Assembly: GCA_013396915.1 (NCBI GenBank)
Contig: VWZL01005178.1
Coordinates: 580,187-644,186 of the forward strand
Direction of reading: 5' to 3'
DNA: 64,000 bases
Origin: Stercorarius parasiticus
Taxonomy: Eukaryota > Chordata > Aves > Charadriiformes > Stercorariidae
Shown: positions 36,858 to 50,300 of the stretch, one piece after another
How the letters are laid out: each line of letters begins with the position of its first letter
Position numbering within the stretch: the first letter of the stretch is position 1
Translations under genes and position numbers: made by a program
Notes under the pieces: model-generated
What the model was told of the DNA's origin: nothing
Database searches by the model: none
What the model saw: only the letters and a program-made list of their open reading frames with translations

Positions 36858-36924
36858 CTCTATTATACTTTGAAGTTCTTCTACATAAACCCGTTCTGTT
36901 TCTATCAGCTCGTTGATTATGTGG
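36858..36924 (-). CDS. MCF2L2: MCF2L2 exon: start of DH domain (alpha-1)
   Basis: 67 nt, entered in phase 2 and left in phase 0. After the split codon it reads HIINELIETERVYVEELQSI, then IE. This is the first conserved region of a Dbl-homology domain: the glutamate in ETER is the residue that typically contacts the GTPase switch I. The acceptor is a T-rich tract ending in TTAG, and the donor is GAG|GTAAGA. It lies on a 402-base contig piece (36732-37133) between two single-N joins, so its position relative to the next exon is scrambled in this assembly. The preceding exon was not found. Confidence 0.92.
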
Positions 36925-37133
36925 CTAAAAAAGAAGAAAGGTGGAAAGTTATAGTGTTTACCAACACTTCAAATAAGCACACACGAAGGAAAAAATGGTT
37001 TTCCTCGTCTGTTCCTCTTTATGCCTCTGACTACGCAAAAAAAATCCCTCCTGTGACATCTCTGAAGGTCATTTCTCCCTTCTTCAATATTGTGCCTTGC
37101 TGATAAGCTTAAAAGTCCTAAACATCCCTTGGC

Positions 37134-37134
37134 N
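37134..37134. other. Single-N contig join
   Basis: One N between the end of the 36732-37133 piece ('cccttggc') and the start of the second copy of the duplicated block ('aaacagatgatctcgg'). Confidence 0.85.
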
Positions 37135-37306
37135 AAACAGATGATCTCGGAGGCGTTCTCTGCACAGGGGTTTTGCAGGACACACTCAGAGGCAAAGCGC
37201 GGATGCCTTTTCCTGCCTGTTTGTGTGTGTGACAAAGCGCCCCACAAAAGGCAGCGGGAAGGACAGCAGGACCCGAGGGCACAGGACAACCGCGGCTCCC
37301 ACGTGC

Positions 37307-37422
37307 CTGTTGTGGAATTCGTAGATTTCTGGGAGGTTCCCAAAAAGAATTTCCTTCTTGTTCTGGAGTGACGATGGAATCAGATGCACTAAATTGGGAT
37401 TGTCCATTTCTGAAGCATACCC
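37307..37422 (-). CDS. MCF2L2: MCF2L2 exon: DH segment, duplicate copy of 35929-36044
   Basis: Same 116-nt exon as 35929-36044, shifted by exactly 1378 bases inside a near-identical 974-bp block. It encodes the same GYASEM...EFHN segment and has the same GC donor. In transcription order it lies upstream of the alpha-1 exon at 36858-36924, which cannot work in a functional DH domain. Together with the single-N joins either side of the block this points to an unresolved haplotype overlap rather than a real exon duplication. Confidence 0.88.
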
Positions 37423-38372
37423 CTGCAGAGGAGAGTGGAAAATAAAGCCGGGCTGTATTTACCAGGGCAGAAGAACTGTGTCCTGTCGGAGACACTGAAA
37501 AGCCCCAAAGCCATGTCCCTTTTGTTCTCAACAGAGCCACTCCATGCCAGCTTCTTTGTTGCTCCCACGAATTTCTGATGCTTCTAATTTTCCCCAGAGC
37601 ATTTACCCCCGATAGCTGTGCAAACACATTTTTAACCACAAATGGACAGATTACTGGATTAACAAACAAGATGAATTGATGTCCCTAGGATTCAAAAGCC
37701 ATTTTGGTTGTGTAGGGATGGAAACTGCTACGTTTGATAGCCACGTATCTCTCTGCTACACTGTGAAAGGGTTAGTTTGGATTTATTTGTTGAACTGTGG
37801 TATTTGGCTTGATTATTTGGTTGTTTCTTGTAGAAACTGGATTGTGTTTCTTCAATAAAAACTTTGAGAGAAGAACATTCTGAGTGCAGATTTTAAACTC
37901 AAGAGTAATATATCACCTATCAGAGCTGTCAGCTCCCACAGATCAAATCCAGAAGAAGCAACCCCATGGCTGTAAAAAGAAGCTACCCAAATACAAGCAT
38001 GGTTGAACCCCACAGACTGGAGACCCCAGACTCCACACACACGGGCTATGCTGGTATCCTTTGACTTTCAAAAGCTCAAGAGTTATATTTGCAGTCTAAG
38101 CTTTTCTGTGTTCAGACACTACACGGGACAACAAACAAGAGGGGGAAGATGGCCGCCTTCTTCCTCAATCATTTTCCAAACCCACATTCACAGAAATTTC
38201 GTGTCTGGCCCTGTGGAAATCAAGGGTGCTGTTTCTGAAGCCTATTGATGATATTTTGAAAAGGCACATTAGTAACTATTCCTCCGTCCGTGACTTTGAG
38301 AACCACGCAACTTTTATCATTCTGTGGGCTGGGGTCAGAAAAGGTGCCTCTTCCTTTAAGCCCTGAGGAACG

Positions 38373-38373
38373 N
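38373..38373. other. Single-N contig join
   Basis: One N between the end of the second duplicated block and sequence that repeats the end of the 36732-37133 piece. Exon 36858-36924 should fall in the sequence missing at this join. Confidence 0.85.
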
Positions 38374-39554
38374 GTTCAGATAAGCACACATGAAGGAAAA
38401 AATGGTTTTCCTCATCTGTTCCTCTTTATGCCTCTGACTACGCAAAAAAAATCCCTCCTGTGACATCTCTGAAGGTCATTTCTCCCTTCTTCAATATTGT
38501 GCCTTGCTGATAAGCTTAAAAGTCCTAAACATCCCTTGGCTTATTATTTTTTCAACTCGTTTTAAACTTCATCTTGGTGGCTTCTGTTATTTTTATACCT
38601 ACAAATCTGAATAAAAAGATTAAAAATGCCCCAGAAGGCAAACATAAATGTTTCCTCTTCTAATAATAACTAACAATACTCAATAAAAGGGGATTATATT
38701 TCACAAGGCTATGTTACATTTCTGGTTTGCTTTCTTTTATAAAATAAACAAAATCAGTGATTAGGCTTCCTTTCTTTAACACGTTGTGAAAGCAGGCAAC
38801 GGGGTGATGTCAGAAGTCCAAAAACATGAAAGTAAATTCGAGTAAAATATTTATACTATATTTTGGGGTTTTCGTTTCTAATACTAGTTCAACACTTCTA
38901 GGTGACTTGGAGACATGTGTCTTGAAGATGCCTGATTTATTTCACAGAAATACAAATGTAACCAATTCACTTTTGGACAAATAACTAACTAGATTTTAAA
39001 ATAAAATTGCATTAAATCCCTCAACTTTTTTATGCATCAGTTGTCCCGTATTCTCAAGGAAACGTTCTCTTTAATATTCTTATGAACAGTTTTCAGGATG
39101 TCTCTTCCAGAGGTTTGAGCCGCTTGTCCGAGTAGAAAGGACACTTTCTACTCAGCAGGACACTAGGGAGTGGTGTCCAGAGGAAACGGAGCACGGCAGT
39201 CATGAGCAGCACAACCCGAGGCTACCAAAATTGAGCAGCTGTTGGCATCACTACCAGCACGTGCAGTTCTCCAGTTCTCCCTGTCGGTAGGTTAGGGTAA
39301 GGATGAAATCGGTGGTTAGAAAGAAGAAAAATATCTTACGCTTGGAGACCCTTCTACCTCGGGAGCCACCTGCCACTTTACACGTACAATCAGTACCATT
39401 AACCCAGGTTCTCCCCTGGAAATGTACTTGCCCAGCACGCCACTGGCCAGTCAAAGACATCATGGTGTGCCTGGAGGGTAACCTCCAGAGTAAATGCTAC
39501 AGGAACTGTGTTTTGGCAAAAATACAGATTTCTGGTATTTCAGTAAAAAGCTCT

Positions 39555-39640
39555 CCAAGAGACTGGAGGAGACAGACAGAACTAGGTGATCTTTAAGGTC
39601 CCTTCCAACCCTAACAATTCTATGATTCTATGATTCCATG
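39555..39640 (+). repeat. CR1 LINE 3' tail
   Basis: 'gactggaggagacagacagaactaggtgatctttaaggtcccttccaaccctaacaattctatgattctatgatt' is a well-preserved CR1 terminus with two copies of the ATTCTATG tail unit. 5'-truncated to under 100 bases. Confidence 0.92.
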
Positions 39641-42600
39641 AAATCTGCTCCTCTGCTGCCTAGTGCCAGAAGCTTGAGGCATCTCCAGGCTGCTTTCTAG
39701 AGGAAAATATAAAGACAGGAAAGTGAAATCTATCACTCCTGTTGGGAAGTTTGCTCTGACTATGTCTGGTTACCTGGTTTTTATATATCACACAAGAGTC
39801 ATGTATCAGCCAGACCCCATTAGCCCTTTATATCACGAACCACACTTACACCCTCACGTTCCCTGGAAGGGCATTTTGTCATCCTCGTCACTTGTCATCC
39901 TCGGCACTCCTGATAAAGCCTCCTTTAAATGGTGTGGCCAGGCATTTGAAAGTAAAATACTCACATTTCAGGCTGTTTGCAATGCAAAAGCACCAACTGA
40001 AACCTTACTAGGTTACTAAAATAGATTCATTGATTTGCTTCATATTTACCCAGCCTTTTTCAAGGCACTCTGTTTTTGCAGGCCAAGTGGGGACCACTTA
40101 CTCTGCTCTCCTAGGCTATTGCTTTATAGGCCACCACTTGAGAAACATTACAAATAATGAAAAAACTAGACCTTGCCTTTAACTGACCCATAATGTTTCA
40201 AAATTTGTTATAAAATAACTAGGATTTCATAGGTATCTTGCCTTAATGCCTGAAGTAAAGACAAAAGTGCAGAGCATCTACCACAAGGCAGGGAAGTGGG
40301 TCAGGGCTGTGCCTGGCACACCCCGGGGTGCTGACTCCAATTAGTCAACCTCCGCATTGATCTCAAATCCAGATAGTTACGCACAGGAGAGCCGCATCTA
40401 GCAATAGGGCAAAAATGATATCACCCTTCATGACTAAGCGATACTATTGAACAAACACAGGTGCAAAGGGATCCTGCAGTGCTGTGGGTGCTCTCATAAA
40501 GCCAAGCCATGTTGGACTCTAACCCACGTGAGAGCTCTGTCCAAGTTTTCCTGAACTTGTAGACCTTTGAGCTGGATTACTCCTCATGAGATAGATATAT
40601 ATATGCCACTTTAATGCACCTTCATGAGAATTGCGCAGTCAATGGCCTAAGTGGCCATTTGTCAAAAAAAATCTTTTACAAGCATTAGCACTTGCTTTTA
40701 CAGCTGACTGAAACAAATAAGCTTTTATGGTTAACTATGCCTTTCCTTTCAACAGCTATTGAAGTTACTGCACAGACCAGATGCAAAGGGGGCCAAGCAG
40801 ATTGCTGCTGTTCCAGCATCGCTACCACTTGCGGCGCTGAAAAGATCATGAGGACAACGCACAACTTGTTCCTGGAGTCAAAAACTTCGGCTGGCTACAA
40901 GACTGACCTAACATACCTCATCAAGCTCAAGCCACTCATGGTTATTAAGCTACAACACCAACTCTAGTGGCAGAAACTTGTTGAATCAGACAGATGTTTG
41001 GTGGTCACCATCTACTTCAAACTAAGTAGTTCAAATTACATTTGTCACTATGGCTATCAGCTTCAGCGGAGAAAATTGGAGACTGGGTTGTCCGGGTAGG
41101 CAGCTAATAGTGGAGACAATAAACCAGACACGTGCAAGTATAATTTCCTCTGCAAACTTCATATTTGCATTGGCACGAGAGTGTGCCCGCAGAAACGGTG
41201 CCTACATCCTACCTGTGCACACAGTGTGGTCTTTGTAATGACACACAGAAATACTGTAACTTTTAGCACCCTTCAGAGCCAACGGGTGGTTAAAGTCTTG
41301 GCTCCCTTGGCAGAGCTAAGAATGACTGCTCCACACATTTCATGAATTGGAGAACAGGTTTGGCACTGAAAAGGTTGTTCTATCAGTTTTAAGTTTTGAA
41401 ATATCATCTTTAACTTCAGCTCTCACCTAAATTTATTGTAAGAAAACCTCAAATTCTGGTTTTTATTTCTGTTCTCCAGATCCAGAAGACCTAAAAGTTC
41501 ATGTTGCAGCAACTGGAACTTCATGAGGTTTATTTAATGCTCACAATTCACTTTTCCAAAGAGCTGCTGAACTGTTTAAAAAAACCATAACAGAGCAGGT
41601 GTGACAAAATCATCAGAGAAATTTAATGTTTTTAAGTTTTGAATTAATCTTTAATTTTAAGTTCATCTTACTGTTGAAAGATGCTTATTTACCTGCAAAC
41701 AAGACACAGACATTCCAGATGTTATTTAGTCTGTCACCTAACAGATTACATCAGGACTGGCCCTGAAGCAAACCAAGCACTTAGCTGACAATTATACCTG
41801 AAAAGCAAATTATTAGTCCATGGGTTTCCTAGTAACTGTCATAAACAAACAACAGTATGGTGCCTGTCAAAAGCACAACTCAAAGTAATCCAATAGGTAG
41901 AACAGAGGCCCTAAGGATATTATTTAGCTTAATTCTGTATGTATATCTATACTAAGGTTTTTAGTTCCCTAACTAACCCTTTCACTCCTTGTACAGGTGG
42001 TGTGAGCCATTTCTCATCTCGGTTTCAATGACCAGGAAACAGACAAAACCATGACGGTATTCCTGCAGCTCCGGGCTAGAGCTCAAGAGCTTCACAGCTC
42101 TGAACCATGACTCTGAACATAAAGGGTAATCATTTCCCAATACTTCTCCACAGGGAGATAGCAGGATTTGCTGCCTAAATAAGACTTTCACTCCTCAGTT
42201 TTTTTGGTGAGTTTTTTGTTGTTGTTATTGTTTGTTTTTAACCGTAGTCTTCTTCCAACCACAAATTGTGTCCACATGAAAAAGGAGGAGTTTGCCCAAA
42301 CATCCAGCATTCTGTCACATCAGCACACATGCTTTCGAGCTGTTTGTACGCTTGCCCCCCGGTACCCAAGGCCACCCCATCTCTGGGATTGCCCCCGTGG
42401 AAGGCAGAGCTGCGTGCCCAAGCCTCCCACTGTCCCCACAGCAGGATGTCCCTCAGGCTTCTGCAAAGAGCTGGTGGGTGCAAATTCTACTCCCAAGGCT
42501 GCCGCTGCCTGAAAGTGCTGCATGATATAATCCATCCGTCTCTCTCTGTGCCCACCCCACAGTCTCCAGGTGTCATTTTACAGGATTACAGCACTATTCT

Positions 42601-45600
42601 TCCAAAAGTGTTACTCTGCATTTCTTTCTCTAACAGGGCCGGTGCTACAGCAGCCTCTGGGAACGCTGGGCACAAAGCCCCGGGGGAAGAGCCTGCCTTA
42701 GCTCCAGCGCTCCCGCAGTAACGCCTCTGACTTGCTCTCCAGATAATACGCACAGCAGCAGAATCTCAGACATTAAAGGCTGTTGCACATGAACCACTCT
42801 CTTGTCAAACTGTTAACAATATAAAGGTCAAGGGCCTTCCACAGACCTTAGAACTGCCCTGACGAAGATGCCATTTAAGCACAGTAAATAAAGAGCGACA
42901 TACGTGTGTCTTGCCGCTGCAGGGAAAAGCAGTGAGAGGGAACGGAGGAGACACTTTTACGCACACTGTGTGAGCATGCCAGGCTGGTGAATGGCAAAGT
43001 AGAGAGCTCACTATATGGCACAAGGGATTTATTGACGTTTGAGATGATAGTCCAACGGCCTAGAAAGCCAGCAGTGACATCATCTGATTTACACCAAGCC
43101 AGGCGGGTGAAATGCGCAATGTTCATCTCTGCCAGGCCGTCGGGGGCAGCGAGGGTGATGGCACGCGCCTGCTGCCAGTGCCGTGTTGAAGGAAAATACG
43201 ATGCGGCCACGGACAGGACGATTGTCACAGGCAGTTCCAACTCTCTCTTCCCTTGCATGCTCTCAACAAGCACGACTAGGTTATAACTCATTTCCGGTGA
43301 CCCGCTACATCGTAAGCGCCTTCATCCAACATTTGAATAAAGCTAATATTGCAAATGCAAACATACGTTGTTTCTAAAGAGAAAGGGCATTGGACTGTAG
43401 ATAAGAAATTAAGACAAATGCAGGTAATCCATTGTCTTTCTAACTGCTAAGAAGAATGTACCAGGGTTCACCCTCGTGCTTCTGTCAATACTATCAGAAA
43501 TTAAACAAAAGGTGAAACAAGGAAGGAATTAAAAAGCGTATCAAAAAAATGAAGAACATAAGATAATCAATGGCAGACGAGAGATGCAGGCCCTCACTAT
43601 ATTTAGTTTTATACTTAACTCACAGCCCCTTCAGTCTCTCTTTTTGGCTGTGTCCACATCCAAAGTCCACAGCAACGTTTCATGCAAATTTCTACCCACT
43701 TCCAAGTGCTTCTCTGCAGCTCCAGCGCTGCCCCGCACCCTGCCCCACAGCAGCCTCAGTCGCCGCGGCTCCCTTGGAGAGGCAGCGCGGACGGATCTGC
43801 CACCCCGCCTGCTTTTGTGCTTGCTGGCCCCTCACAGAGAAACGTGGAAACAGGAGATGGAGCCAGGAGGGACACTCCAAATCCTGCCCTTGGTGCCAAG
43901 GGACTGTTCGTGGTTTGGCCAGACAGTGTAAGAACCTGCATCCTATAAATGGGCTTGTTGCAGTCGGCTGTGTCCGAGAGGGCTCGGAGGTAATGGACAG
44001 CAGCAAAGTTGCCCAAGGACAACAAAACTCCGAGTTGGTGGAAGTTTATGGGCAGCTCTCACAAGGATAGTTCCTCACCAGGATCCTTGCCGAGTAAGCA
44101 GGAAGCTCAGCACGGATAGGGAAGGATTTGGCATCTGACCCGAAGGTCTCAGGTTGCCATGGAGTCTGCGAAATCCCTAAGACCCTATCCGTAGGCATCC
44201 TTGTTGCCAGGAAACCTTCACTCCACTGGAGTATACTTGCTCCTTCCCCAAAGAAACAAAGAGACTCAGCAAATTAGAAGAGTTCCAAAGGTGGCATATT
44301 CTGGTCCCTATAATACCTGACCCACTAGCTCTCCTGGTGTGGAAATCGCGACGTGAAACACTGCTCAGGAGGGCAGGGGCAGCTTTCCCTCGGCAGAGGG
44401 AGTTTCCCGTGTGTCCTGGCAGAGGGCTTGGCCACCACTGACCCGGCAAAGCCCTGGATGGCAGGGCCATCGCTGCTACCGCACCTTGGCAGAAGCAGGA
44501 TGTGGCTGTGGCAGGGAGAGGTCACACACAGCCCCACTGATGGGATGTTGTCAGATGTTCCTCCAGCAAAGGAAACTTCTTGTTACGGGAAACAGTTAAA
44601 ATGCATGAACTAGCTCACATTTCTCTGAATTATTGATCTGGGTTTCTAACGAAACATCGTGGCCTTGGTTACGCTAAGACCACATTTCTCACAGGTGGGA
44701 TTTCACATCATTGTCTTTTGGGAAGATTATTCTCGCTTTGGCAACCATGACGTCCTGTGTCCCTGCAGCACTGCTGAGACCTCACACCCTGAGCCGCTCT
44801 CCACCACTCCCGACTTTGAGAGGCGCTGCAGCGCGCAGAGCCCGCACCGTACGCATGGTAAGAAAGGAGAAGAGACAGGAAAACGATTTCTGTTTTGTTA
44901 ATTGGAATTGGAGCCATAAAATAGAATTAAACCCGTGAGGTTTTGCAAAAACAAACCCAACCCATAAATCATAACTGGGGCTCCAAAATTATTACGCTGC
45001 AGAAACCCTGTCTGCGGGACTGATGTGCAGCCAGCAGAAGCGGCACTCGGGCAAGGGTGCTCACGCCATATCTGTCTTGCAGAAATGCACGGAGCCTGGA
45101 AGATGAAAATGTAGTATTTGCAACAGCTGGAGCAGCACACCACCAGTGTGCAAGAGCAAAATACTCAGTGGAATTTATTAAATTAATAAAAATAAAATAA
45201 GCATCACTTTTATAAATGCATCTAATTTAGATAGAGGTCTACTTAAGTTGAAAATACTGGCGTTTTAAATACCTGAGACTTCAAAAGCAAGAGAAAGGAC
45301 TGAACAGAACTGTATGCAGTGCAACGGATACATATACTTAGCATAAACATCAACATTGCATAAAGTTGGCCATAAGAAAAGTGAGAGTGAAAAATGTCCT
45401 GGCTGGCAAAAATGAGCACAGTGGTAAAGACCTTCTCAGGCCAGCACTCTGGCCAGCCTTCAGTCTTGTCAGATTTCTATTTCTGAATGTAATAAAATGT
45501 AACAAACTCGTATTTTTTGCAATGGTATCTCCTTTATAGGTAGAAAATGGTGAAAATCTCACTGTCCCAGTGGAAACAGAATCAGCGACGAATAGGACAT

Positions 45601-46689
45601 CCAGGTCAGAATTAGAAATTGCTACAAGAAATTCTGAGTGGTCTAATCTCAAAATCTCAAAATGATCTCTGTGCTACGGAATCAAAAGAAATGACAGCAC
45701 GCCAGCAGCTGCGTAGAGGAGACTTCCATTCCACCTACATAATTGCTTTTAAGAGGAATTTTGTTTCATTTCTCAGAGTGCTAAAAGCACCTTTCCCCCT
45801 TGAAAAGTATTCTCAGCTGAGATTGTGCAACAGCTCAAGTGAAATCTAAGTCATGAGTCAGTTGCTTTACCTCTAAAGTGGAGTTAAAGATCATTCTGTA
45901 CGTAAGAACATTTGTTTGAATGGAACTTTATATTTGTTAGTTGATACAGAAAACATTTCTGATTTCTCTGACACATATTTCTTTTTCTTTTTCCCCCCAA
46001 ATGAAAGAGAGCAATGCCTTGAACGAACAATGATCGTTCTTCAAGTACATTTCATGGCTGCAAATGAACCCCGACTGGCTACCTTTGAGAAGCACAAGGC
46101 ATTTAGACAGTTCTCATCTGAACATTAATGCCCCTTAGTGAAGATAGTGTAATTGGCTGCCCGGGTGGTCCTATCCTGCTGCAATGTCAAATGGATTTGC
46201 TCAAGTTATTATGGAAGTTCTTCTGCGCGGAAGCACTGTTATCTTTGTCAGAAATACATTTCACTACGGAAGCCATCAGTTATAATATTTTGCTGCTTCT
46301 GAAATGATCTGGTCTCTTCACATATAAGGAATTGTCCCACATTCATTGTTCTCAAAACAAATTACCTTGGGGAAATATTTTTATATATCTTAATTAGTTG
46401 ACCCACATTATAGGAATAGTTCTTAACGGAGAGGCAAATTAATTAAATCACCTACGGAGAGGAATAATATAAATGGAGGACTTGACTTTTAGTCAAGCAA
46501 GAGTTGTTTCTCCTCTCTGTTGTGCATCTGCACCCAGGTGACGCGGGTCTGTGCACAGACCAGACCTGGCTGGAGACAACGTGGACACTGCAGCCGGGTC
46601 CCTACTATAGGAGCAAGATACCAGGCCAAGGAGCTGAGTAAATATTGGTGAACTCCCCACCAAGCCCACCTTGTGATTTTGGTTTTTTA

Positions 46690-47396
46690 ACCTTCCAGCT
46701 GCACCATTTCTCTTTGGTGATAAAGATATCATCATGGTGGATGAAAAGCTGGACATGGGCCAACAATGCGTGCTTGCAGCCCAGAAGGCCAATCGCATCC
46801 TGGGCTGCATCAGAAGAACCGTGGCCAGCAGATCCAGAGAAGTGATTCTGCCCCTCTGCTCCGCTCTGGTGAGACCCCACCTGGAGTACTGCGTCCAGCT
46901 CTGGAGCCCTCAGCACAAGAAGGACATGGACCTGTTGGAGCGGGGCCAGAGGAGGCCACGAAGATGATCCAAGGGCTGGAGCCCCTCTGCTGTGGGGACA
47001 GGCTGAGAGAGTTGAGGGGTTCAGCCTGGAGAAGAGAAGGCTCCGGGGACACCTTAGAGCCCCTTCCAGTCCCTCAAGAGGCTCCAGGAAAGGTGGGGAG
47101 GGGCTGTTTGCAAGGGCATGGAGCGATAGGACGAGGGGCAATGGTTTAAACTAGAGCAGGGCAGGTTTAGATTAGACATTAGGAAGAAGTTCTTTACAGT
47201 GAGGGTGATGAGACACTGGCCCAGGTTTCTCAGAGAGGTGGTGGAGGCCCCATCCCTGGAGACATCCAAGGCCAGGCTGGATGAGGCTCTGAGCAACCTG
47301 ATCTAGTTGCAGATGTCCCTGTTCACTCCAGGGGGGCTGGGCTAGATGGCCTTTAGAGGGCCCTTCCAACCCAACACATTTTACGAGTCTATGATA
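46690..47396 (+). repeat. CR1 LINE fragment, about 0.7 kb with 3' end
   Basis: The best-preserved CR1 in the window. The end of the ORF2-derived part encodes the typical '[17 protein letters not shown]' and '[17 protein letters not shown]' segments. The 3' UTR follows, with 'gttcagcctggagaagagaaggctcc', 'ggatgagg-tctgagcaacctgatctag' and 'agagggcccttccaaccc'. It is frameshifted and 5'-truncated. It may extend upstream toward 46490, but that part is not recognisable. Confidence 0.93.
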
Positions 47397-50300
47397 TATT
47401 TAGCTCTGTCATATCTCAGCATTGAGTAATCAATTAGCTAAAAGTGGGTGAATAATTTATAGACCAAATTTCCTTCTAATATAACTGCTAAGTGGCATTA
47501 GTATTAGGCCACATTTTAGCGGATTGTATTATGTTGCTAGTAGATTGTTATCCGTGCAAGCTACCTGACACACACATGCTTGTAAAATACCTGTATGTGA
47601 GCGGGTCGGTGCCGCTGGCAGGTGCCCACATACCGGGGGACTCCCGGGGAACTTCTCGGCATTGTTTCCTTGCTTGAGATTATTAGTGTTTACATCTAGG
47701 CCACAGAATTAACTTAATGACTCAAATGTCAGTATTCTGCCTTAGAAATATTATCTAATCAAAAGCAAACCTTCTGATTTCTTAGGGCCGGACAGAGCTA
47801 GTACAGCTGCATCTTTCACCTTTCATCCTGTTATCTTTGCTATACAAAGTATGGGGCATAAAGGACTTAACAGTGAGGACAGGGGAGAAAGAAATAGTTC
47901 TTCACTACGCTTGCCTAAGAATGGATTTGACCTGCTAAACTGGGCAGATCAAATTATGGGCACTCAGGTTTATCAGCCAACAAAGGAAGCTCGCCGCTTT
48001 TTAACATATAAACATACAAAATGTATACATGTATGTATAAAAATTAAATGAGCGTCATTAATATGCTCGTGTTGAGATTTACCCTCTTGTTTCCAGCCAG
48101 TAAGGATGAGATCACAGCGTCACAGATTATATTGAAAAGCGAAGACCTCTAAAATAAAGCACTCCAGGTTTTGCATGTCCCGTCACCGTGGGAAATTCGC
48201 TGGTCCCTGGCGCCTGGAGGCTGTTGCCCTCCTGGATGCTTTTTTCTTAAAAGTTGGAAACAGAGCAGGTAAGAGATCTCAAGATGTGTAATAGTTTCTG
48301 ACATTTGCAAAAACTATTTAACAGCTTTTTTCTGTGCTCAACATGACTTTTAAGACACAAACTACTTTCAGTTTACATGCAGTATATCTTTTCCATTCCT
48401 TTGTAGACACGATATGATGATAGCCAAATAACAGTTGACCTCATTGAGCAAGAAATCTGATAAAGACTGACAGGGCTGTGGATTTTCCCACACAGGATGG
48501 TAAAGCGTGATACTTGAAAAAGGGCTTTTTTAATAAAAGCAAAAGTTACAGTGGTAAAACCCCAAAACTTTCAAACAAGATCAAAAAAATAAAACCCAAA
48601 AGTAGGTTAAAGGAAGCTTGATGAGAACTATTTATACTGAGAATTCACGTTGACTACTAGAGCTCAGTCTCCAAGTGAAGCTAAAACATGCAACAGCCTC
48701 TCTGCAGAATTCCGTGTACTCTCGGGTGGGTGTCCTCGCTGAGCGGGGGGGACAGGGACGGATTGAGGCACGTGTGCCTCTGCTCCCCACAGATTCCCAC
48801 CCCAGTCTCTTACTCAGAGCACCTCCGTTAGGTGGTGTGACCGTCGTCTCTCACGCCTGCGGCACTCACTCGTCCCCAGCCGGCCCTGCAAGGAGCTTTT
48901 GTGCCGTGCAGAGCCGTTGTGGGTTGGGACACAGAAGCTGAACACAAAACTGTTGTTCACGTCGCACAAATGGCAACACAAACACTATCCTGAAGGGACC
49001 ACTGCTGGAGAAGGGAGGAGCTCTAGTGGTTTTGATTCCTGTAGCAGATCTGCTCTTGACAGTTTTGCTCTGCAAGACTTTGGGTAGAATGAGGCGTTAG
49101 GTTTATTATTAAAATGAACAGAAATTGATCTTACAGACAGCCCTGGGTTAATGTCGGAGAGGGCAGACCACAGAAGTGCCTGTTGCCCTGGGAAGGGAGG
49201 GGATGGGTTTGATGAAGATGCCCAGCTCCCCCGTGGGTCTGTATTTCAGCCTAAGGTAACTCCATCCTGCAAAATCCGCTTCTCCCTGTAACAGGGCGCA
49301 GCATTGTGCCAGGCTTAAAATCTATGGTCCTCCTGTCCCAGCTTTGGTAGATCACTTGGACATGCCCTGCTTTTAAATATCTTCAAGAATCAGTATTCTG
49401 TGGGGCTTGGGGGAAATAGCCAGGTGTTAGTTACATGACAATAGGGATGGAACAGGGAAGGAAAATCCTGGCAAGCTACAACGGAGTTTACGGGAGCAGC
49501 TAGAACACATTCTGCTTTCGCTAATCTCTTCCTGGCACGTAGACATCAGCCAGTTGTGAACTGCCGTGTGCTGGGGCGGAGCAGCGGGCGAGGGTGCACC
49601 ACCCGCAGCTCCCACGCTCCACCTGGCAGTGACTGGGAATCACAGCTCTTAGCAACATCACACCCTTTACTGAGCTATGCTTTGGACATCCCTCTCTGCC
49701 ACACCCCTGGGACACAACTTGCAGAATTTAATGATAAACTTAGAGAAGGAGGAAGAGACACTGTCTGTTGGAAGATATTCCAAACTTAGAAAGCATCTTT
49801 AGAGAATTGTAGGATAGATTCCAGCTGGAGAATGTGTTCAAAGGGCCGCTTTACAGAAAACTCACAGTTGCAGATTGCAAAAAACCAGGAGGATATTACC
49901 CAGTATTTGGGTAACAGTATTACCCCCGATTCTTGCTTTTTTCTCTAAGCAGCTGCTAATGGCCAATGTCCAAGATAATGCAAGGGGACAGAGAGATTTC
50001 TGGACTCATCCAGGACTGCCATTCCCTGGAAGACTAGGAAGCTTGGTTTATCAACCTCAGTGGCTGTTACAGGTCTTACCCGAGCCTTTCCTACGTGGGA
50101 AATCCTAGTTTGCCACTTCAGCGTTGGTGGCTAGAACTGGGGCTGGGTGCAGCTGCAGTGGTGACTGGAAGAGGTAAGAGGACGTCGCACCAGGCTGAGA
50201 TATTACAGGGGCTGGAGCTCTTGGTGTCCTCTACCCACGCGGAAAGTCTGGCCGGAGAGTCCTAGTGGGGAGCCAGCACAGAAAAACAGAACCTCTGCAG

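Larger units (their letters stand above)
2497..36924 (-). other. MCF2L2: MCF2L2-like RhoGEF gene, partial (DH, PH and tail exons)
   Basis: Twelve exons on the minus strand join in a single open frame. Exon lengths, 5' to 3', are 67, 116, 70, 93, 93, 126, 222, 93, 79, 73, 110 and 90 nt. The product is a Dbl-homology plus pleckstrin-homology module that should load GTP onto Rho-family GTPases at membranes. Family assignment is very secure. The paralogue choice rests on stretches recalled as typical of MCF2L2, such as NPELLA-CFLKRKEDLQIY and HLIP--LQN-K--LFGN--E-YEFHNR, and is less secure because the PH part also resembles MCF2L. The gene is open at both ends: the upstream CRAL/TRIO and spectrin-like exons and the stop codon were not found. 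The three largest gaps between recognised exons are about 7 kb and all lie in the 3' part. Confidence 0.8.
35757..38540. repeat. False tandem duplication from unresolved contig overlap
   Basis: Block 35757-36730 (974 bp) reappears at 37135-38108 with an offset of exactly 1378. I noticed one base difference near the block start ('tctccgcac' versus 'tctctgcac'). Separately, 36968-37133 reappears at 38375-38540 with three base differences. The blocks meet at single-N joins at 36731, 37134 and 38373. The simplest reading is two haplotype contigs placed end to end. The single-copy order would be A/C block, then the minisatellite, then the 36732-37133 piece, which merges with sequence after 38374. 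Confidence 0.9.

Noticed and set aside
21997..36924. Assignment of the gene to MCF2 or MCF2L instead of MCF2L2
   Set aside because: The PH and ACREASQ segments do resemble MCF2L, but the NPELLA-CFLKRKEDLQIY and HLIP--LQN blocks fit MCF2L2 best. Kept as a real alternative and reflected in the confidence.
46605..47141. 178-codon minus-strand ORF and overlapping plus-strand ORFs
   Set aside because: They are readings of a CR1 LINE 3' fragment, not host genes.
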